Origin: Candidatus Gastranaerophilales bacterium
Lineage (GTDB): Bacteria > Cyanobacteriota > Vampirovibrionia > Gastranaerophilales > JAILCC01
Direction of reading: 5' to 3'
NCBI GenBank assembly: GCA_024408745.1
Contig: JAKSUS010000019.1
Coordinates: forward strand, 1-11,827
DNA length: 11,827 nt
This document shows, piece after piece, positions 4,754 to 11,827 of this stretch. The translations under genes were made by a program, and so were the position numbers. The notes under the pieces were generated by a model, which worked only from the letters and a program-made list of their open reading frames with translations, did no database searches and was not told where the DNA came from. The stretch's first letter is position 1, and each line of letters starts with the position of its first letter.

Positions 4754-5743
4754 ATGCTGAAAATTTCAAGAACTTTGTTTGATCATATTAAAGAAAAAGA
4801 TTTTACGAAATTTATGTTTATTGACCCTGAGCAGGTTGAAAAAATGTCGGGTAATATATTTATTCGTTTAATTAATCACATTTTACCCGTAACTAAAAAA
4901 TTCCTGAGAGAAACTTTTAATGCAAAGGAAAATGATAAAATACTTTCGCAGGTTTCTCTTGTCCCTGATGGGTTTTCACATATCAGGTTTCAAATTTCGT
5001 CTTTAAAAATACGAGAGGGCTATGAATTCAGTTCAAAACCTCTGATTGATTATGTCGTTAATAACTATGGTGGACGCGGGGTCGCAAGTTTCCTTGTCTA
5101 TATTGATGAATGTTATCCTGAAATTATTTCACTTTTTAAAAATGAATGTGGTTTCAGAAGTTGCTCAAAAATCGAGTTTTATACGATTTCGGATTTAAAC
5201 AATATTACAGGTGAATTTAATTCTGACAATTTTAAAAAAGTTGAAAACAAAGATATTACTGAGTTGCTTGAAATCAATACAATGAATATTTTTCCGCATT
5301 TTAGACCTTCTTTGATTTCAAGGTTAAAAACCTTTAAAAAAGAATTTATCAAACATACTAAAAAAAATTTGTTTAAGGTTTTTAGGGTAAACGGCAGATG
5401 CGAAGGTTATTTTAAACTTTACACAAATGATAATAAGAATTTTGTTGCCGATATTATTACGTCAAAGGCTTATGAGCAATGTTACGAAGAAATACTTGCA
5501 TACATAAAAAATTATTTATCTGATAAGAAGAGTTTTGAAAGTTTAACCGTTTTATTGAAAAAATACAGAGAAACCTCAATAAAATTAGAAGAAATCTTAA
5601 CAGATAAAAATTTCAGAATTACCAATACAACACACATTTTGGTAAAAGATTACTGGCAAAGGGTTAAAGAAGGGCAATCAGAAGAAAAACTATTTGTATT
5701 TTTCAATGACTTAAATGTCGGTTGCAATTTCTCCGGACATTAG
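4754..5743 (+). CDS. GNAT-like (possible acetyltransferase) protein
   Basis: This 329-residue cytoplasmic protein shows a pattern resembling GNAT N-acetyltransferases. Around 105-145 a GGRGVASFLV-type turn and helix is followed by a hydrophobic strand and a helix with LF..ECGFR, as in the acetyl-CoA-binding part of the fold. A second region (about 165-300) with a charged helix, a VFRVNG strand and a closing strand near 287-298 may be a second GNAT-like domain, so a tandem arrangement is possible. The canonical Q/RxxGxG/A loop is not clean, so activity and substrate are unknown. AGG lies about 9 bases before the ATG. It is the second gene of the operon with the secreted protein at 4157-4744. 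It could equally be a non-catalytic GNAT-fold protein. Confidence 0.75.
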   Translation: MLKISRTLFDHIKEKDFTKFMFIDPEQVEKMSGNIFIRLINHILPVTKKFLRETFNAKENDKILSQVSLVPDGFSHIRFQISSLKIREGYEFSSKPLIDYVVNNYGGRGVASFLVYIDECYPEIISLFKNECGFRSCSKIEFYTISDLNNITGEFNSDNFKKVENKDITELLEINTMNIFPHFRPSLISRLKTFKKEFIKHTKKNLFKVFRVNGRCEGYFKLYTNDNKNFVADIITSKAYEQCYEEILAYIKNYLSDKKSFESLTVLLKKYRETSIKLEEILTDKNFRITNTTHILVKDYWQRVKEGQSEEKLFVFFNDLNVGCNFSGH

Positions 5744-5764
5744 TAAAAACAGATTTTACACATT

Positions 5765-5792
5765 AAAAAGGCTTTTACTTGTTGTAAAAGCC
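5765..5792 (-). terminator. Intrinsic terminator of the 5816-6745 gene
   Basis: GGCTTTTAC (5770-5778) and GTAAAAGCC (5784-5792) are a perfect 9-bp stem with a 5-base loop. On the minus strand five T (5769-5765) follow. It lies 24 bases past the stop of the minus-strand gene. It may also reduce read-through from the plus-strand operon ending at 5743. Confidence 0.8.
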
Positions 5793-5815
5793 AAGGGATA
5801 AATTACGGGTAATTA

Positions 5816-6745
5816 TTAATTATTTAAAGAAAGGAATATTTGTTGTCTGAGAGTTGTTAATTCGTTTTTATCAATTGATTTTCCGCCTGACGATTTTTCG
5901 TCTGTTGTTTGTGAAATCAACTTGCGTATTTTGTCTTCTATGCTTTTAAATTCTGTTAATGTTGCAGGAATATTATATTGACCGAATGAATATTCTTTTT
6001 GGACAATAGAATTGTTTGCTTTTTCTTTTAACTGTATAAAGAATTTGTCTATATCTTTATTAAATTCTGTTTGTTCGTTTTCTGAAATTTCAGGACTATC
6101 TTCGGTAGAATATTTTTCTAAAATCTTATTTGCCTCTAAAGCCATGGGCATATGTAAATTTTGAGTTAAGGCTCCGCCATTAATTTTGAACGATACAAAT
6201 TCTTTTTTTGACATTGTTCCTTTAACTTTATTTACAGTACTCTTATCTAATGCTTTTGTACTTTTTTCGTGGAGTTTTTCTTCTGTTAGTTTTTTCATTT
6301 CGGTCTGGTATTTTTTATCATCTTTTCTTGAAAAATAGTTATGTAAGCCACATCCTATAGCTAAGCCTCCGGATAAAAGACCACTTCCAAAAGCCAATAT
6401 CGTTAGACTTGAAACTGCTCCTACTGCTAATATTGCAGGTGTACTTGCGCATAATAAAACTGCTGATACGGCTCCGAATGCAATAGTATCGATATTATTT
6501 GCTACAAATTTTCCAAATTTTGACCAAACGGATTCTTTTTTTTCTGCTTTTTCTTCTTTTTTTGCTTCCTTTTTATACTTTTCTGCTATTTTTGACAACT
6601 CATCAGGCATTTTAAAAGGTTCAAAGATGACCATTGTATCTTTATCATTAGTATTCTCATGTTCAATTAAAGTTTGTTCACTTTTTGGTGGTGGCAATAT
6701 ATCATTTTTAGCTACCGCTAATAAAGCGCTTAGACTTGCTGTCAT
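5816..6745 (-). CDS. Hypothetical membrane protein
   Basis: This 309-residue protein is unknown. Residues 1-45 are a mildly hydrophobic start followed by polar sequence, 50-72 is a Lys/Glu-rich charged helix, and 86-132 is strongly hydrophobic and Gly/Ala-rich, enough for two membrane helices. The remaining 175 residues are polar, Lys/Glu-rich and probably helical, without Cys-based or catalytic motifs that I recognise. I chose the ATG at 6745 because AGGAG lies 8 bases upstream; an open frame runs back to 6850 but has no such signal. It has its own terminator (5765-5792), so it is a single-gene unit. The hydrophobic hairpin between charged regions recalls the two small proteins at 947-1699 in layout only. 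Confidence 0.8.
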   Translation of the reverse strand: MTASLSALLAVAKNDILPPPKSEQTLIEHENTNDKDTMVIFEPFKMPDELSKIAEKYKKEAKKEEKAEKKESVWSKFGKFVANNIDTIAFGAVSAVLLCASTPAILAVGAVSSLTILAFGSGLLSGGLAIGCGLHNYFSRKDDKKYQTEMKKLTEEKLHEKSTKALDKSTVNKVKGTMSKKEFVSFKINGGALTQNLHMPMALEANKILEKYSTEDSPEISENEQTEFNKDIDKFFIQLKEKANNSIVQKEYSFGQYNIPATLTEFKSIEDKIRKLISQTTDEKSSGGKSIDKNELTTLRQQIFLSLNN

Positions 6746-6859
6746 AAAATTTACTCCTACATGTTTACCCTTTGTATTTATATAAAAACAATTTATCAAA
6801 AAAAATTGCTTTTCTATCTGAAAACTTTTTTGCAAATATAAAATTAGCATGGAAAATAG

Positions 6860-6868
6860 TGGTATAAT
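6860..6868 (+). promoter_or_regulatory. Extended -10 promoter for the DUF486 gene
   Basis: TGG-TATAAT (6860-6868) is a perfect extended -10 element. No good -35 is found 16-18 bases upstream, as is common for extended -10 promoters. Transcription would start near 6875, only about 12 bases before the ATG at 6887. The kinase genes downstream may share this transcript, since no terminator is seen after 7225. Confidence 0.6.
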
Positions 6869-6886
6869 AACTATAAGAGAGAAAGT

Positions 6887-7225
6887 ATGATAAGATATTT
6901 TTTACCGATAATTTTGCTTTTAATATCAAATATTTTCATGACATTTGCATGGTATGGGCATTTAAAATTTAAGAGTACTGTTTTATGGATTGTAATTCTT
7001 GTCAGTTGGGGAATTGCCTTGTTTGAATACTGTTTTCAGGTACCTGCTAACAGAATAGGGCACGAAGTTTATAGTGCAGCACAGTTAAAAACAATTCAGG
7101 AAATCATTACATTAGTTGTCTTTAGCGGTTTTTCTGTCTGGTATTTAAAAGAAGAATTTCGTTGGAATTATCTTGTAGGGTTTTTATTTATAATTCTTGC
7201 TGCATTTTTTATATTTAAAAAATAG
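6887..7225 (+). CDS. DUF486 / DMT-family small membrane protein
   Basis: This 112-residue protein has four predicted membrane helices (about 4-22, 31-48, 70-87, 93-110) and closely matches the DUF486 family (DMT superfamily, COG3169) along its whole length. Hallmarks are the FMTFAWYGHLKF stretch after helix 1, WGIALFEYCFQVPANRIG in and after helix 2, and AAQLKTIQEIITLVVF leading into helix 3. The substrate of the family is not established; its fold relates it to small multidrug and drug/metabolite transporters. A GAGAGAAAG stretch just before the ATG is a modest ribosome-binding site. Length is normal for the family. The sensor kinase genes follow 53 bases later on the same strand, so they may be co-transcribed; a functional link is not implied. 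Confidence 0.93.
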   Translation: MIRYFLPIILLLISNIFMTFAWYGHLKFKSTVLWIVILVSWGIALFEYCFQVPANRIGHEVYSAAQLKTIQEIITLVVFSGFSVWYLKEEFRWNYLVGFLFIILAAFFIFKK

Positions 7226-7278
7226 TTATTAATCTGCTTACCGATAAAAACAAAACAAAATAAGTTTATTCTGTTTAT

Positions 7279-7803
7279 ATGGAAAACAGTTATTTAAATA
7301 TTCTTTTGTTTTTTCTTATCTTTTTATGTTTTGTGTTGATTATTGCTTTTATTAATAAGCAAAATCAGAATAATAAAGAAAAAATTTTGCTTGAATTTAC
7401 CAAAAAATTTGATGATTATACAAATGCAAGTAAAATGGCTTATGTTTTTGCTCAGGAAGTTAAAAATCTTTTAGGGGCAGAGTTAGTTGTTGTTATTGAA
7501 TATTCTTATTCAAAAATCAATATTTTAAATTCTGTTCCCATGAAAAATATTGATAAAAATTTTGCTTCAGCACATGAACTTTATTTAATTTTAAAAAATC
7601 TTGAACAGGATAATCTTACGCATATTGAAAATGATGATATTCAAAGCGAACACTTTAAAAAATTATTCCCTCTTTTTGATTATGAAAATTACCATATTAT
7701 GCCGATATATAGTGATACTTCAAAAATTATTACACTTGAGATATATGGTAATTTAAAATTTTCATTTGCATTTAAAAAAGATGGAAAATCCTTTTGCTTT
7801 TAG
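7279..7803 (+). CDS. N-terminal fragment of multi-GAF sensor kinase (membrane anchor plus GAF)
   Basis: This 174-residue reading frame has one membrane helix (about 6-25), a short coiled linker and a divergent GAF-like domain (about 45-165). The domain breaks off after the strand ending near residue 165: the long helix that should close a GAF domain is missing here but is found, in another frame, at the start of the next ORF. Its last residues (after about 167) are probably out-of-frame translation. It is best read as the 5' part of one kinase gene running to 10091, split by a one-base frameshift. No clear Shine-Dalgarno sequence precedes the ATG. A CCGATAA at 7241-7247 hints at a weak sigma-28-like promoter, but its -35 is poor. 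Alternatively it is a separate translationally coupled membrane sensor subunit. Confidence 0.75.
   Translation: MENSYLNILLFFLIFLCFVLIIAFINKQNQNNKEKILLEFTKKFDDYTNASKMAYVFAQEVKNLLGAELVVVIEYSYSKINILNSVPMKNIDKNFASAHELYLILKNLEQDNLTHIENDDIQSEHFKKLFPLFDYENYHIMPIYSDTSKIITLEIYGNLKFSFAFKKDGKSFCF
7774..7803 (+). other. Probable frameshift junction in the sensor kinase gene
   Basis: The upstream frame ends at the TAG at 7801-7803 and the downstream frame is open from 7776. The shared window contains an A6 run (7774-7779) and short A4 and T4 runs. One extra base, for example A7 instead of A6, would join both frames into one protein of about 937 residues and restore the closing helix of the first GAF domain. 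No slippery heptamer stands in the right phase for classic -1 frameshifting. The reading frames therefore fit a one-base deletion, a sequencing or assembly error, or transcript slippage. Confidence 0.65.
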
Positions 7804-10091
7804 GAATTCAAAAAGTATTATTGCAACAAAATAAATTTAATAAACAGGTTTTAAAGACAAAGAAAAATGAAATTATTGTAAAATTTTTGGACAGAATAAG
7901 AAATACTTTAGATAAAGATGAACTTGAACAAATAATTTTAGAAGAAGTTTGCAGAGCCTTCAAAGCAGACAGGGCATATTTTACCATAAGTAATAAAAAA
8001 GATTTTTTCAGACCGATTTTAGGGAAAGAGTATTTAGGAAATCCTTATGTAAAATCATTAAAAGGGAATAATTTAGATTTTAAAAGCGTTTGGGAACAAT
8101 TAAAAGAGAATAAAATGAATCCTCCTGTTTTTGTGATTGAAGATTCTTCAAAATTTATAAAGAAAAACAAATTGGAGGGAACAGCTATTGATATTTTCCT
8201 GCAAAAAAGCCAGATAAAATCTTCTTATCCTTTTTTAATTTATGAAAATGAAGAAAGTTTTATTTATTTGGTATTACAGTTTACGCAATATCCTGTCATT
8301 TTTGATAATAACGATTTTGACATTATGGAATTAATTACGAAACAAACACATATTGCTTTATCTCAGGCGAGTTTACATTCAAAATTAATCCAAAACAGCC
8401 AAAAAGAAAAACTATTGATTGATTTAATAGGGATTTTAAGAAGTTCTTTCGATTTGAAAAAAGTTGCAAGTGAATTCACAAGTAAAGTCGGAACGTATTT
8501 CAATGCCGACAGATGCATAATAAGATTTTTTGATTTAAAAATAAAAGTGTTTCGAGGTTATAACGAAGCATTTGAATATAAAAAATATTATTACACTCCG
8601 AGTACAAAAAATATGAACTTACAGGAAGAAATAGGGGATTTCCTTCTCCAAAGTGAAAAGTTTCATGATACTTTAGCAATTCAATATGGCGATTTATATG
8701 ATGAAAATTTTGAATTTAAAGATAGCGTTAAAAAATATGCCGATAAATATAAAATAAAATCATATCTTGCTGCCTTTATTCGTTATAACGGTAAATTATT
8801 AGGTTTATTGGCACTTCATTTTCATGAACCAAAAACTTTAAATAAAAGTGATGAAGAATTTGCAAAAGCGTTATCTGACCAATTAGGGATTGCGATTTAT
8901 CAATCGGAAATGTACAGGGATATTCAAAGTGTTGCAAGAAAAGAAAAACTTTTAAAAGAAGTTTATGTCGGTACAATCGGCATGCAAAAGAAAGAACAAA
9001 TTTACACATATTTTGCGGAAAAAATTATGAGTTTGTTTAGTGCGGTCGGAATTGTATTTGTTGAATTCCCCAAAAATCCGAGTGATAAGTCGGAATACTT
9101 TGAAAATTATAAGAAAGATAACTTAAATCTTTCAAAATTTAAAAATTATTCCGAAATTACAAATATAATTAATGAAAGAAATTTAACCTATAACTGCAAT
9201 TTAGATGTTACAAATAACGAAACGGAAAGTTTTTTAAAAGAAACGGGAACAATTTGTATTGCAACAATTCCGATTAATGAAAACTCATTAATGGTAATAT
9301 TTTTTGACAATAAAAAAGAATTTAATTCCTCTGATAAAAATATTTTATTTTCGCTTGTTGATGTTATCTCACAAACAATTCAAGACAGTTTGAAAACTGC
9401 CGAAATTAACAATTTAAGAGAAACTTTTTTATCAACTTTAGCACACGATTTGCAAATACCTTTAATTGCAGAAAGAAATGCGATAAGTTATTTGATTTCC
9501 AAAAATGAACTTTGCGAAGATAAAAATGCCAAAGAGATTTTATCTGTTTTAAAAGAAACTAATACACAAACGGAAGAAATGTTAAAAGCACTTACTTCAG
9601 TTTATAAGTATGAAGCCGACAAAAAAGAAATTTCAAGAGAAAATTGCGATATAAATGAAATAATTGATGAGGCAATTTCAAAATTAAAGACTCAAATTGA
9701 TAAAAAACATATTACACTTACCAAAGAAATTGCAACGGAGAATCTTCACTTTTTCGGTGATAGCACAGAAATAACAAAAGTTCTTATAATTTTGTTGATG
9801 ACTGCTATTGATGATTCGCAGGAAAATGGTGAAATCTTAATAATAGTAAGTGATGAAAATAAATATTTAAAATGCTGTATATCAAGTGACGGTAAAAGTT
9901 ATGACGAAGATTTCAGTAAAATAATTTTCGACAGAAATTTAAGCGCAAATTTACTTGAACACAGAGTAGGCGAAGGAATATATTTATATCTTGCAAAACT
10001 TATTATTAATGCTCATCAGGGTAAAATTTATATCAATAATAAGCAAGGACAAGGTAATATTTTTTGTATCGAATTAGAAAAGATAATTTAG
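7794..10091 (+). CDS. Multi-GAF sensor histidine kinase with degenerate ATPase domain
   Basis: As an isolated ORF of 765 residues (TTG start) it contains an amphipathic helix (1-30) that completes the preceding GAF domain, three GAF-like domains (about 30-190, 207-372, 385-530) joined by long helices, a HisKA dimerisation domain (about 540-605) and a HATPase_c domain (about 650-765). The phosphoacceptor is H551 in the H-box LAHDLQIPL. The ATP lid is poor: the N-box Asn residues are replaced (I666, T670), the G1 DxGxG motif reads SSDGKS, and only G726/G728 of the G2 box remain. It may be a pseudokinase or bind ATP unusually. No response regulator is adjacent, so it is an orphan. The TTG start, with only a weak GGA 8 bases before, and the domain cut suggest it is the 3' part of the gene starting at 7279. 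Its stop directly abuts that of the convergent transketolase gene. Confidence 0.88.
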   Translation: MLLGIQKVLLQQNKFNKQVLKTKKNEIIVKFLDRIRNTLDKDELEQIILEEVCRAFKADRAYFTISNKKDFFRPILGKEYLGNPYVKSLKGNNLDFKSVWEQLKENKMNPPVFVIEDSSKFIKKNKLEGTAIDIFLQKSQIKSSYPFLIYENEESFIYLVLQFTQYPVIFDNNDFDIMELITKQTHIALSQASLHSKLIQNSQKEKLLIDLIGILRSSFDLKKVASEFTSKVGTYFNADRCIIRFFDLKIKVFRGYNEAFEYKKYYYTPSTKNMNLQEEIGDFLLQSEKFHDTLAIQYGDLYDENFEFKDSVKKYADKYKIKSYLAAFIRYNGKLLGLLALHFHEPKTLNKSDEEFAKALSDQLGIAIYQSEMYRDIQSVARKEKLLKEVYVGTIGMQKKEQIYTYFAEKIMSLFSAVGIVFVEFPKNPSDKSEYFENYKKDNLNLSKFKNYSEITNIINERNLTYNCNLDVTNNETESFLKETGTICIATIPINENSLMVIFFDNKKEFNSSDKNILFSLVDVISQTIQDSLKTAEINNLRETFLSTLAHDLQIPLIAERNAISYLISKNELCEDKNAKEILSVLKETNTQTEEMLKALTSVYKYEADKKEISRENCDINEIIDEAISKLKTQIDKKHITLTKEIATENLHFFGDSTEITKVLIILLMTAIDDSQENGEILIIVSDENKYLKCCISSDGKSYDEDFSKIIFDRNLSANLLEHRVGEGIYLYLAKLIINAHQGKIYINNKQGQGNIFCIELEKII

Positions 10092-11036
10092 TTATATTTG
10101 TTTTAAAATATCTTCCGCAAGTTCATCAGCAGTTAATCTGTAATAGTGCATTAATTCACGTTGTTCACCGCTTTGTCCGAACACATCTTTTATACCTATT
10201 CTTGTAACTTTGCAAGGATAATTTTCGGATAATGCTTCACAAACCGCACTGCCTAAGCCGTTATTAATTGAATGATTTTCAACAGTAAATACTCTGTTAG
10301 TTTTCTTTGCACTATTTACGATTGTTTCAATATCTAAAGGTTTAATTGTATGAAGGTTAATAACTTCAGCATCAACACCTTTTTCTTTCAAAAGTTTTTT
10401 AGCATTAATACATTCAATTAAAGTTTCACCGTTTGAAATAATCGTTATATCTTTGCCTTCTTCAACGATTTGTGCTTTACCGAACTCAAATTTGTAAGTG
10501 TTTTCATCATATAAATTAACAAGATTAGTTCTCGATAATCTGACATAAACCGGACCTCTATGGTCGGCTGCAAACTTAATCATTTCTCTTGTTTCAATAC
10601 TATCAGACGGAACTAAAATTACCATGTTAGGGATAGCTCTCATTAAACCTATATCCTCTAACATCTGGTGGCTTGCACCATCTTCACCAACCGTAACGCC
10701 GGCATGAGTTGCAACGATTTTTACGTTTAAGTTTGAATATGCAACTGTATTTCTTATCTGGTCATAAGCTCTGCCTGTTGCAAACATTGCAAAAGTACTT
10801 ACAAAAGCAGTTTTGCCACAAGTTGCAAGTCCTGCAGCTGTACAAATTGCATCTTGTTCCGCAATACCTGCATTAAAAAATCTTTCAGGGAATGCTTTTT
10901 GAAAAGTTGCAGTCATTGTTGAGCATGATAAGTCCGCATCAATTACAACTATATCTTCTCTTGTTTTTCCCAATTCAGCAAGCGTTTCGCCGTAAGTTTT
11001 TCTGACTGAGTTTTTTTCACCAACCGTTAATCCCAT
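10092..11036 (-). CDS. Transketolase, C-terminal subunit
   Basis: This 314-residue protein is the pyrimidine-binding and C-terminal half of a two-subunit transketolase, which transfers two-carbon ketol units between sugar phosphates in the non-oxidative pentose phosphate pathway using thiamine diphosphate. The catalytic Glu that activates the cofactor is E60 in FNAGIAEQ. The FAMFATGRAYDQIRN stretch (82-96), the GEDGASHQ loop (117-124) and VPSDS (142-146) are family hallmarks. The C-terminal domain (about 195-314) ends with the typical VTRIGIKDVFGQSG. The ATG has AGAGGAG immediately upstream, overlapping the last codons and stop of the N-terminal subunit gene, so translation is coupled. Length is normal for split enzymes. 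DXS-like or other two-subunit transketolases are alternatives, but 1-deoxyxylulose-5-phosphate synthase is a single longer chain. Confidence 0.95.
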   Translation of the reverse strand: MGLTVGEKNSVRKTYGETLAELGKTREDIVVIDADLSCSTMTATFQKAFPERFFNAGIAEQDAICTAAGLATCGKTAFVSTFAMFATGRAYDQIRNTVAYSNLNVKIVATHAGVTVGEDGASHQMLEDIGLMRAIPNMVILVPSDSIETREMIKFAADHRGPVYVRLSRTNLVNLYDENTYKFEFGKAQIVEEGKDITIISNGETLIECINAKKLLKEKGVDAEVINLHTIKPLDIETIVNSAKKTNRVFTVENHSINNGLGSAVCEALSENYPCKVTRIGIKDVFGQSGEQRELMHYYRLTADELAEDILKQI

Positions 11037-11039
11037 TTT

Positions 11040-11827
11040 TTACTCCTCTAATTCCTTCAACGCTGCTTCAAATTGCTCTTTGTTAGGTGCTTTACCATGC
11101 CAAGCTGATGTGTTTTCCATAAATGATACACCTTTACCTTTAACCGTATTTGCTATAATTGCAACAGGTTTTTTATGTGAAACGGCAATTTCTTTTGCTT
11201 TTTCGTAAACTTCTAAAATTCTTTCAATATTATGTCCGTCAACTTCTAACGTTTCCCAACCGAAGCTTTGGAATTTTTTATCAATCGGGCTTACTGCTTT
11301 TACACATTCCGTATGACCGTCAATTTGATAAGAATTTCTGTCAACAATAGCGATTAAATTATTTAATCTGTTATGACCGGCATTCATCATTGCTTCGTAA
11401 ATTTGCCCTTCTTGGATTTCTCCGTCACCTAAATATGCATAAACGAATGAATCAATTTTATCAAGTTTCAAACCCAATGCCATACCGCAGGCAATAGAAA
11501 GTCCCTGCCCTAAAGAACCTGTTGAGATGTCTATTCCGTCTAACATTCTTGAACTCGGGTGTCCCTGAAGTTTTGAACCGAATTTTCTGAATGTCATAAG
11601 TTCTGTTTTATCAAAATATCCTTCTTCCGCTAAAACGCAGTATAAAGCAGCAGAGGCATGACCTTTTGATAAAACAAATCTGTCACGATTTTTAAAATCT
11701 TTGCTGTTTTTCCATTTTTTATCATGCTTTAAAACCTTTTTATACAAAGTTAAAATCAATTCAACCGCACTCAAGTTTCCGCCCAAGTGTCCTGATTGAG
11801 CATTGAAAATCATTTTTAAAATAGAAA
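11040..11827 (-). CDS. Transketolase, N-terminal subunit (5' end cut by window)
   Basis: This is the thiamine diphosphate (pyrophosphate) binding subunit that pairs with the C-terminal subunit at 10092-11036. About 261 residues are visible. The frame stays open to the window edge and reads SILKMIFNAQSGHLGG, which is internal sequence in this family, so the true start lies beyond 11827 and the ATG at 11813 is not the start. Landmarks, counted from that Met: GH at 8-9, SKGH at 49-52, QGHPS at 83-87, STGSLGQGL at 97-105, the Mg/pyrophosphate motif GDGEIQEG at 129-136 continuing to DRNSYQIDG (158-166), and KGKGVS plus WHG near the end. The stop lies 3 bases before the downstream start. The two genes form a minus-strand operon whose upstream part is outside the window. 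Confidence 0.96.
   Translation of the reverse strand, partial: SILKMIFNAQSGHLGGNLSAVELILTLYKKVLKHDKKWKNSKDFKNRDRFVLSKGHASAALYCVLAEEGYFDKTELMTFRKFGSKLQGHPSSRMLDGIDISTGSLGQGLSIACGMALGLKLDKIDSFVYAYLGDGEIQEGQIYEAMMNAGHNRLNNLIAIVDRNSYQIDGHTECVKAVSPIDKKFQSFGWETLEVDGHNIERILEVYEKAKEIAVSHKKPVAIIANTVKGKGVSFMENTSAWHGKAPNKEQFEAALKELEE

Noticed and set aside
6746..6850. Longer N-terminus for the 5816-6745 protein
   Set aside because: The upstream in-frame Met has no ribosome-binding site, while the ATG at 6745 has AGGAG at ideal spacing.
7216..7247. CCGATAA at 7241-7247 as a third sigma-28 promoter
   Set aside because: The -10 fits but the -35 matches only about five of eight bases at the right spacing, so it is noted only in the gene entry.
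7771..7803. Programmed -1 ribosomal frameshift
   Set aside because: The A AAA AAG string at 7774-7780 is out of phase with the upstream frame and no clear downstream stem-loop was seen, so a mutation or sequencing error is preferred.
11159..11350. Plus-strand ORF inside the transketolase gene
   Set aside because: It is an antisense shadow of a highly conserved enzyme.

Overview
The window is strongly A+T-rich, uses the standard code, and most starts carry a purine-rich Shine-Dalgarno sequence. Gene content fits a low-GC anaerobic bacterium. The cyanobacteria-like H-box of the sensor kinase, the split transketolase, the DUF486 protein and several short unknown two-helix membrane proteins suggest a Gastranaerophilales/Melainabacteria-type lineage, but this is an impression (about 0.5) and a Firmicute or another low-GC phylum is possible. 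Two good sigma-28 (FliA/SigD) promoters imply that the host has this sigma factor and may be flagellated.

Layout. 1-434 holds no gene but carries a run of inverted repeats that is visibly richer in G+C than its surroundings. 435-1699 (minus) holds three small unknown genes: two predicted two-helix membrane proteins, probably one transcript from a sigma-70-type promoter at 1771-1799, and an acidic, Asn-rich 137-residue protein with its own sigma-28 promoter. 1981-2274 (plus) encodes a stand-alone ferritin-like protein of the encapsulated-ferritin type. 2344-3690 (minus) encodes a GAF plus HD-GYP protein whose HD dyad is replaced, read from a textbook sigma-28 promoter. 3691-4156 is a structured divergent intergenic region with a large palindrome and two kinds of direct repeat. 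4157-5743 (plus) is a two-gene operon: a secreted basic protein and a GNAT-like protein. 5816-6745 (minus) is an unknown membrane protein with its own terminator. 6887-7225 (plus) is a DUF486/DMT-family membrane protein. 7279-10091 (plus) looks like one multi-GAF sensor histidine kinase split in two by a frameshift near 7774-7800. 10092-11827 (minus) is a two-subunit transketolase, with the N-terminal subunit cut by the window edge.

How the genes relate. Two signalling proteins, the degenerate HD-GYP protein and the multi-GAF kinase, both appear to have lost catalytic residues, so both may act as binding or scaffold proteins. The sigma-28 promoters place the HD-GYP gene and the 137-residue unknown gene in one regulon, most simply motility. 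Transketolase and ferritin are housekeeping functions. No defence system, CRISPR array, transposase, tRNA or rRNA was seen.
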